From positions 71,168-135,167 of the forward strand of contig DFCS01000011.1 of NCBI GenBank assembly GCA_002367105.1: a DNA stretch of 64,000 nt, in the 5' to 3' direction. Under the pieces are notes generated by a model, which worked only from the letters and a program-made list of their open reading frames with translations, was not told where the DNA came from and searched no databases. The first letter of the stretch is position 1; each line of letters opens with the position of its first letter. This DNA comes from Hungatella sp. UBA3048 (GTDB lineage: Bacteria > Bacillota > Clostridia > Lachnospirales > Lachnospiraceae). The translations under genes were made by a program, and so were the position numbers. This document shows, piece by piece, positions 51,265-59,800 of the stretch.

Positions 51265-52640
51265 TATAAATCCTCCCGATTATATTCATTTTCCTGTTCA
51301 GGGTCATAGCCCTGTTCGTCTTGCGGCAGCATACATTCCGCTTTGTGAATGATCTTATCAAGTAAATGGCTGCGGTCAGGGTCATTTTCCATTCCAGCCT
51401 GCACCGCCAGAAAACAGATTTCCCGCATTTCCTCCGTTGTAAAAAGCGGAGTACAGTCCTGTTTGAAATACTGCAAAATAGAGCGTTCTTCTGTGGTCAT
51501 TCCAAATAAGGCCCCTCTGAAATGGTTTTCCTGATAAGCCTCCCTTCCAACAACCAGCTCCTTGGAGCCGTCCGGGGAAAGGGCATAGCAGGTAAGACCG
51601 TGCATTACCGCTTTTTCCGCGTCCATCGGACCGGTCAGAATCAAATCATCGGCGGTATAGCCGTAATCGTGGAGCCGGTCATGCTCCAGCCGTTTGACAT
51701 AAGTATCAACGTCCATGGGTTCGGCGGCATTCCAAAACAGGCCGTGTGCTTCGACAGCGGCATAGGACAGCGCATAGGGGTCTGCTACACGAAAAGCTAC
51801 CCGTTCCACTGTTCCGTACCGCTGGAGAATGGACTGAAAGTTCTGGTCGTACTCCTGATAAGAAAAGGTGCGCACATCATTGGGATTTTTGAATACGATT
51901 TCCACCGCAGACGGTTCAAAGGAGTGGGTGCAGAGATAATCTAAATGCTTCTGATAATCCATCTCCACAATATCGCCCATAACTGTTTCATCCCGCATCC
52001 CCTTCAGCTCGATCCAAAAGGTTTTGACACGCTCGCTTTTGTTTCCGGCACCATAATAATCCCATGTGTTGTGTTGACTGGTTCTGCGGATATAGACCTC
52101 CGACTCCGCAAAGCACCAAGTTCCGCCACTCCGACTCATCCAGAAGAAACGCCTTTCGGCATTGCGCTCGGCGGCGGCATTCCGCAGCTTTTCCACATCA
52201 TATCGAAAATCCGACTGGTAGTAATCCGTGTTCTGCTCCATAATTTTTTGCAGGGTTTCCAGCACATCTACATTCAGAAAGCTGGCATTGCTGCGCAGGG
52301 CATAGCCCTGCCCCTTTAATGTATCCCTCAGTTCCGCCATAATCTGCTCTCTGGAACCACGGACAGAGCAGCCGTTATGCCTGTTTTTCTCCGCAAAATT
52401 CTCGCCCATATCTACCGCAAACAAACGAAGACCATTGCTGTGAGGCAGGACAAAGTGGCAGATGGATTCCTGCTGTTCCTCACCGGATGGCACTGCTTCA
52501 AAAATTTCTCGCAGATTTTCCTCCGCTGCGATGGTGTTTTGCCGGATTTCATGAATTTTTTCACGGGGCAAGGTCAGCGTCCACAGGGAAAAATCATCCG
52601 AGCCAAATTTGGCCAGGGTGTTGATCTGGCTATATTCCAT
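51264..52640 (-). CDS. ICE protein carrying the repeated C-terminal module (paralogue C)
   Basis: The product has 458 residues; ATG 52640 is chosen for CAGGAGG at 8 bases. The N-terminal region (LWTLTLPREKIHEIRQNTI, GYALRSNASFLNVDVLETL) and middle part are not recognised. Near the C-terminus PLFTTEEMREICFLAVQAG and DKIIHKAECMLPQ match the end module of the proteins at 34796, 35492 and 52630. Its stop overlaps the start of the surface-protein gene by one base, so they are coupled. Confidence 0.6.
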   Translation of the reverse strand: MEYSQINTLAKFGSDDFSLWTLTLPREKIHEIRQNTIAAEENLREIFEAVPSGEEQQESICHFVLPHSNGLRLFAVDMGENFAEKNRHNGCSVRGSREQIMAELRDTLKGQGYALRSNASFLNVDVLETLQKIMEQNTDYYQSDFRYDVEKLRNAAAERNAERRFFWMSRSGGTWCFAESEVYIRRTSQHNTWDYYGAGNKSERVKTFWIELKGMRDETVMGDIVEMDYQKHLDYLCTHSFEPSAVEIVFKNPNDVRTFSYQEYDQNFQSILQRYGTVERVAFRVADPYALSYAAVEAHGLFWNAAEPMDVDTYVKRLEHDRLHDYGYTADDLILTGPMDAEKAVMHGLTCYALSPDGSKELVVGREAYQENHFRGALFGMTTEERSILQYFKQDCTPLFTTEEMREICFLAVQAGMENDPDRSHLLDKIIHKAECMLPQDEQGYDPEQENEYNREDL

Positions 52641-53301
52641 ATTCGTCCTCCTGTTCCTGTGCATTCTCCTGCGTAATGACTTCCGGTGGCAGATTGTCCT
52701 CCAGCTTTTCTATAACGGTATGCAGTTCCTGTTCGCTCTCAAAGGTCAGGTCATCGTCATTCTTTCCGCGAAATATACAGGACTGGTACATAACCGTTAT
52801 TTCTTCCGCTGTGAAAAGCTGGTTCTCGTCAATCAGACCGGAGCGCACGGTAAAATCCTTCAAAGCGCCCTCGTAGTTGGTTTCGTAGTAGTGTCCGAGG
52901 GTCACGCCGGTGCGGTCATAGTCGTACTGCCATGTAACAAAGCGGATTTCATTGTCTGGGGACTGCTTGGCGGCAAGAAGATGATTGCCAAACTCCGAAA
53001 TCAAGCGGAAATCCCGAACACCCTCGCAATCCAGCGGCTTTGCGTTCAGATACAGGTCATAGCGATTTTTCAGGTCTAACAGCAGACTGTGAAGCTCATT
53101 CCGTTCTTCCACAAAAGGGCTGTCTCGCCAGAAATGCATAGCGCCAGTCTTTTCAAACCGGCAGATTTCCTCCTGTCTCTTAAATGCGGTTAGCAGTAGC
53201 TTGGGGTCGTGTTCATCCGATTCTTTGCGGACAGAGTATCCCATGGCGACTGCCTTTTTTGAAAAAAGCTCTGCCAGTTCCGGGGTAATATCATGTTTCA
53301 A
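52630..53301 (-). CDS. ICE protein with the repeated C-terminal module (paralogue D)
   Basis: The product has 223 residues from TTG 53301 behind AAGGAG. LAELFSKKAVAMGYSVRKES at the start and KDFTVRSGLIDENQLFTAEEI with VIEKLEDNLPPEV near the end are the same two patterns as in paralogues A and B. The acidic C-terminus is EQEDEYGI. It overlaps the next gene by 11 bases. Function unknown. Confidence 0.6.
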   Translation of the reverse strand: MKHDITPELAELFSKKAVAMGYSVRKESDEHDPKLLLTAFKRQEEICRFEKTGAMHFWRDSPFVEERNELHSLLLDLKNRYDLYLNAKPLDCEGVRDFRLISEFGNHLLAAKQSPDNEIRFVTWQYDYDRTGVTLGHYYETNYEGALKDFTVRSGLIDENQLFTAEEITVMYQSCIFRGKNDDDLTFESEQELHTVIEKLEDNLPPEVITQENAQEQEDEYGI

Positions 53302-53328
53302 AAAAATCTCTCCTTTCCGGGTATTGCA

Positions 53329-53337
53329 TGGTATAAT
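53329..53337 (+). promoter_or_regulatory. Extended -10 promoter of the second VOC gene
   Basis: TGGTATAAT on the + strand is a TGn-extended -10 box, 28 bases before the start codon at 53365. No good -35 box is seen. Confidence 0.5.
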
Positions 53338-53364
53338 TTAGATAAAAAAGTAAGGAGTATTGCT

Positions 53365-53796
53365 ATGGATACAGAGAATCCAAACGGCTTGCTGCCGATT
53401 GCACTGGACGCTGTTGTACTGGAATGCAGGGACGCTGCGGCTTTATCCGATTTTTATATCCGGCTTCTTGGCTGGAGGAAAAACCATGTGGAAGAAAACG
53501 AATGGACAGATATTATTTCTCCCTCCGGCGGTGTGAGAATCGCCTTTCAGCAAAACCCGGATTATATCCCGCCTGTATGGCCGGATGAACCGGGCGCACA
53601 GCAGCAAATGGCACATTTGGACTTTACCGTACAGAATCAGGAACAATTGGAGCTTGCAGTACAGCACGCTCTTTCCTGCGGTGCGGTAAAGGCTGGTGTC
53701 CAATATGGGGAAGCTGTTTTGCCGGAAAGTGAATCCTTATGGATTACGCTGCTGGACCCGGCAGGACATCCCTTTTGCTTTGTCATTTGGTCTTGA
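53365..53796 (+). CDS. VOC/glyoxalase-superfamily protein (cargo)
   Basis: The product has 143 residues; ATG 53365 follows AAGGAG. The VOC fold is visible in ALDAVVLECRDAAALSDFYIRLLGW, in two parts, MAHLDFTVQNQEQLELAVQHA and the end SLWITLLDPAGHPFCFVIW. It is most like actinobacterial-type VOC proteins of unknown substrate. It stands alone on the + strand between two ICE operons, with its own promoter, and so is likely a later insertion. Confidence 0.8.
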   Translation: MDTENPNGLLPIALDAVVLECRDAAALSDFYIRLLGWRKNHVEENEWTDIISPSGGVRIAFQQNPDYIPPVWPDEPGAQQQMAHLDFTVQNQEQLELAVQHALSCGAVKAGVQYGEAVLPESESLWITLLDPAGHPFCFVIWS

Positions 53797-53825
53797 GGTT
53801 TGAATCTCACTTCATGATGATTGCT

Positions 53826-56800
53826 TTACCTGTCAAATTCGTTATCCTCCTTATCTTCGGCTGCGTACACAGAAACTTTTTCCGGCTCAAAGCCCTGACC
53901 CGCAATGTTGGTGAACCACTGTGACATAAAATCCTTCAAATCCTGTACCATCGACGGCTTTGCCTGTGCCGTTTCATAAAAAAGCCCTATATCGTCCTGC
54001 AAGAACGATGTAGGGTGAATGGAAAGGTTCTGTTTGTCAATGGTAAAGGTGATTTCCGGGTCGCGCATGGCGTCCCCGTTTTGTGTGTAATAATGGGCGA
54101 TGCTGTACTCACCGCCGCCGATGGCCTCCAGCACCAAATCCTCAAAACCGTCGCTTTTCAGCTTCATGTAATAGGCATACCCCTCCAGAATGGGGCTTGC
54201 GAATACCGCCAGTTTCTGATACAGCTTTTGTTCCAAGGTGAACCGTACGGGTGGATGCTGTGTCCTGACGGCTGTGCTTTCCTCGCCGTTTGATTCTTTC
54301 GGTGCCTCCGTGTCATCCTCATCCGGCTCTAAAATCTCATCGGTACTGTCCTTAAACTCTAAGGCAAGGTCAAGCTCCACCTTTTTCCGCTGGAGCTGCG
54401 CCAGCTTTTCCTCACTGTGAAACGGCTTCTGGCTTTCCAGCTTCGCCGCCTCAAGCTGCCGGTGCAAATCCGCAAGCTCACCTTTTGAAACTTCTAAATC
54501 TCCTGCAATATGCTCCGCCAGATTTTCGATACGGGTAATGTTGCCAAGGGCCGACTCTCCCATATCGGTGGCATAGCTGCGCTGTCCGTCCAAAACAATC
54601 CGAACGGTGCTCATCAAGCCCCGGTGCAAAGAAACCGAAAAGCCCGCATAGCTGCCCATATCCAGCGTATCGCCTGTTTGCCGCCCCAAATTGCGGGCGC
54701 GTACCATAAAATGCTCGGCAGCCTTGGTTCGCTCGTCATGGACTCTGCCGTCAACCACCATCTGAAACTCTGCCGGTTTATTCTGCCGGTAGGCTTCGAG
54801 GTCAGCGGTCATTTTTACTATCTTCTTTTCTGTACCTGCAATTTCATTGGGATACCGCTTGGAAATATCGTATTGCAGGCTATTGCGCTTGCTCTGCCAT
54901 GAGGATTTCAGCACCGTCAGGCGGCTGATTTCGTTATCCGTTTCCATCTTTTCCTTAATCCTTGGGTCAGAAACAGCAAGGGCCTTGAACTCGGCGTACT
55001 GGAGCATGGTACTGTCCACATCCTCACAGCTTCTAAGGGTGGAACGCCCGGTCATAATCTGGCTGATATACCGCTGTTTTTGCTCCAATATCTGCCACAA
55101 ATAAGCGTCAAAAGTCTGTTCCGTGATGTAATTGAAGATAGAAATTTCCGGGTTGTCATTACCCTGACGGAGAATGCGTCCGTTGCGCTGAATGAGGTCG
55201 GAAGGGCGCCACGGCACATCTAAATGATGGAGGGCAATCAGTTTATTTTGGACGTTCATTCCCGTCCCCATTTTGCTGGTGCTGCCCATGAGGATACGGA
55301 TTTCACCCGTTCGGACCTTTTCAAAAAGCTGTTCCCGTTGTACGTCCGTTCGTGCGTCATGGATAAAGGCGATTTCCTCCGACTTGACTCCCTGTGCAAT
55401 CAAAGCCTCCTTGGTGGCCTCGTAGAAGTTAAAGCTGCCGTCCCCCTTGGGCGTTCCTTGATCGCAGAAAATAAGCTGGGTCAGCCGCTTTTCAGCAGTT
55501 TCATGATAAATTTCCGCAGCTTTCCGGGCACAGACATTGAGCTTGGTATTGGGATCATCCGGCAAATCCGGGTCAATGGCTCTTGGGTCGGTGGACAGCA
55601 GGCGGGCCTCCAATGTGAGCTTTAGGAAATTATCCTCCGAGCTGTCCACCTCGCCGTTTCGGATTTTCTCAGCCCGTTCCGCAAGTTCCATGACAATACG
55701 CTTTTGCTCCGGTGTGATTTCCGTCTTGATGACCTGCACTGCACCGGTTTTTAATTTGGGGGTAGGCAAATCCAGCATATCGGCGGTTTTGATGTCGGCA
55801 ATCATCAGAAACATATTCATGAGTTCGGGTAGATTGTGAAACTTAGCAAACCGGTTTTTCATCTGATATCCGCTGCCTTCCGGCTTAATTTCCAGAGAGG
55901 ATTCAATTACGCCGTAGGTGCTTGCCCAGCTATCAAACATCAACAGTCCGCGATCTTCCAGTGCTTTCGGCTGTAAGGTTTTTTGCAGCACATACAGCTC
56001 CGCCATAGTATTGGAAATAGGCGTACCAGTAAGATACACCACACCCCGTCCATTGTTCAGTTCATTGATGTACTGGCATTTTTGATGCATATCCATGGCA
56101 CGCTGGCTGCTGACACCAGTGATTCCCGCCACGTTGCGCATTTTAGTGTAAGAAAAATTATTCTTATAGGCATGAGCTTCATCCACAAACAGAGCGTCTA
56201 CGCCGAGTTCCTCGAAGTTGACAACATTATCTTTTTTCTCCGCTTTGAACAATCGGTCGTAGCGAAACTGGAGATTGGCTTTGAAAATCTCCATCTGCTT
56301 GAGTGTCCAGTCTTTGCCATCACGGAATTTCTGCTCTGCGATGGCGTCAGTAATAGCTTCCAGTTCCGCCTCCATTGCCGCAAGCTGCCGCTCTCTGGAT
56401 AAGCCGATCAGTTCAAAACTGCTGTGTCCCATAATAATGGCATCGTATTCACCAGTGGCAATCCGGCTGACAAAGCGGCGGCGGTTCTTTTTCTCGAAAT
56501 CCTTTTTTTCTGCCACTAAAATATTGGCGTTGGGGTACATTTTCATATAGTGGGTTGCCCATTCGCCAACAAGGTGATTCGGTACGGCATACAAGGGCTT
56601 ATGGATTGCTCCCAACCGTTTCATTTCATAGCCCAGCCCGATTGCGGCGTAGGTTTTCCCAGCTCCTACCTCATGTGCCATCAGCAGATTGCAGTCCCCA
56701 TAAAGGCCATGGGCGATTACATCCCGCTGGTGCTTGCGGAGTTTGATGCCTTCCGCCATATCCGGTAAGAGCAGATCATCACCGTTGTACTCACGGGGCC

Positions 56801-59800
56801 GGATATTATTGAACCGGTCATTGTAGAGCTTGGTCAGACTTGCCCCGCGTTCCGGGTCGGCAAACAGCCAGCTTTCAAAGGCCAGCTTGATTTCCGCCTG
56901 CTTTTCACGGGCCAGTATGGTTTCCTTTTTATTGAGAACGTATTTGGTCTTTTCCTCCCCGGTAGCTGGATCAATGTAGTCCACCGGGTCTTTGACCTCC
57001 ACCGGGCGCAGATTCAGAGTAGTTTCCAGTATGTCATAGGCATTCATCCGTTCTGTGCCGTAGGACTGGTTGACCGTAACGGAGGTGCGTTCTACGCTTT
57101 TACTCGTAATATGGTAAGCGCCGCTATAACGGGAAAATTCAAGAAAAATGCCGAACCGTCCCTCCTGATTATCCGGTGCGGTCTGAAATGTATCATACAT
57201 AAACTGCTGGTAAATCTCTGGAGGAATCCATGTGGAACCCAGCGTAAAGCTAATATCCTGCGGAGTCAGGGGTACGGGTTGAACCAGTTTAAGAGCTTCC
57301 ACATTGCGGCTGAACCGTTCCGGTTCTTCCTCCGCCTTTAAAATGGCAGCGGTCAGCCTATCCCTCACATAACCGCTCAAATAATCGTCGGCGGTTTTCC
57401 AGCCAGTATGCGGATTGCCGGTGTAATCATCCGGGTCTTGGTAAATCCTATCGCCCAGCTCCTCTATAATTTCGTCCGGAGTCGCTTTGCGGTGATCGGG
57501 CCGCTGATAGAGCCAGGACATATAGGCAAGGTCTAATTTCCCTTTGACATTAAGAGAAACCATCAAGGCTTCCTCTGCGGAATGCACCGTTTTGGGCATC
57601 AGCTTGGGCTTAATGGTGGCTTTATAGAAAATAGCCGTCTTTTCCCATATGTCCTTTTGCCCTTTTTTCTCTGCCTCAATGGAACGGAGCAAAGGGGCGT
57701 TGGCATCCCGTGAGAACGCCATAACATTGGCGTAGGAATTAAGATACCCCTGCTTTTTTACAAAGGCATCATAAACATGGTTCAAATGGGCGATATGCTC
57801 CTGAAGCTGCTTCTCATATTCCATGGTGGGCAGTTCATGGAGATCTGCGTACTCGCTGTTCTGAAAGTCAATCAAACTGCGGATAGCTGCCGTAACCTCT
57901 AACATGCCCCGGATACGCTCAGCTTTGCGGCCAGTAATATTCTGCTTATACATCCGGGAATTTTCACGGTAATAGAGTTCGTTATCCATCAGTCCATAGC
58001 TGAAATTGCGCACCTTGGGGTCGGCGGGAATAGACTCCGGCAGCATTTCTTTTTCGTCCTCGTATTCCGAGGTGGCCTCGATATACTCGCCGTCCAGATA
58101 GGAAATAGCGCGTTCCAGCCGTTCGTTCAAGTCCTCTCCGGGGATCGGGTGGCAGGCGGTAGTCTTTTCGTTGCCGAACATGGATTCATCGAATACCATT
58201 TCACCCAGCACCATTTCCGGGTGGTCAATAAAATAGCTGTTCAGCGGGATGCCGTCCGCATTTTGCTCTACAGAAAGCCATGGGCTGTTTTCTTCGTCCG
58301 GCACAATTTCTCGTTCCCGCTTTTTGAGGAACAAGATATCCGTGGTGGCTTCCGTTCCGGCGACCTGCTTAAAAGAGTTATTAGGCAGGCGGATTGCGCC
58401 GATCAATTCTGCTTTTCCTCCAATGTATTTGCGCATCTTCGAGTTGGCCTTATCCATGGTGAACTTTGAAGTAATAAGTGCCAATATCCCGCCCGGACGA
58501 ACCTTATCCAGTGACTTCGCAATAAAATAATCATGGATAGGGAGGTTGTATTTATTGTAGCGTGGGTCATCTACCTTGATGGAATTAAACGGCACGTTGC
58601 CCACCATTACATCAAAGAAATGATCGGAAAAGGCCGTCTGTTCAAAACCTGTCACCTGAATATCCGCATCCGGGTAAAGGTGCTTGGCGATATGGCCGGG
58701 GATGGGGTCGATTTCACAGCCGTAGAGTTTGGAACCATTCATGCTATCCGGCAGTACGGAGAAAAAGTTTCCTGTACCAAGGGCAGGGTCTAAGATATTG
58801 CCGCCCCGAAAACCCATACGCTCCAATCCATTATAAATGTGACTGATAACGCTCTGCTCTGTGTAATAGGAGGTCAAGGTGCTTTTCTGTGCCGCCTGAA
58901 ATTCCTCGTCGGTCAAAAGCTCTTTAATTTCTGCATATTCCTTTTCCCAGCCGCTTTTATCAGGCGTAAGCGCATTGGCAAGACCGCCCCAGCCCACAAA
59001 CCGGGCAAGGGTAATTTGTTCTTCGGCAGTAGCCATGCGCCCCTGCGTCTGCAATTCTTTTAACAGTCGGATAGCCTCAATATTGTTTTTACATTTAGTT
59101 TTCTGTCCGCCGTCATACAAATGATGGTCGGGAGAATATCGATAGTTTAAACCCTCGCCCCATGCGCGGGCGTGAAAATCTTCCATGATGGCATGGCTAT
59201 ATTCATCATTGGACTGATTGACAAGAGTTGCAGCATGAATTGCCGCTTTGGTTTCTTCGCTGTCATCTCCACTTTGTACTGCTTCCACCACCATAGAAGC
59301 AAGCTCACCCTGAGTATAATAATTTTTGAGGGGCTTACAGTCCGCAATTTCGGATAGCGGTACACGCTCCGTAATTTTCAAGCTGTTCAGGTTTTTAAGT
59401 TGGGCAATATCACCGATTTCTACCGTGCGGCCGTCGTGCAGGAATTTGATAATCTCAAAAACCCGGTCATGGTAGTAAATACGGTCACCCTCAATAAACG
59501 GCAGGATCGGTGCTTCTTCGGAATTTCCGTCAATCACACTATCATTGTTATCGTCCGTGCTATCTTCGTAGCTGTCCTGTGCAACGGGAGTCATATCGAA
59601 TAATGTAAGCTGACGTTCAGGAACTTCCTGTGTGGAATTTTCATGAGTGGGGATATATAGGGTTTTGCCCTGCTCCTCCAACTCAGCCTTGTCTTCCTCT
59701 GACAAAAACTGGTCCTGTCGAAGCAGTTCCATAATTCGTGTTTCCGCTCTGTCCCAAGTCCAATGCTCGTTGATTTCCACTCCGTCATGCTGGTAGTCAA

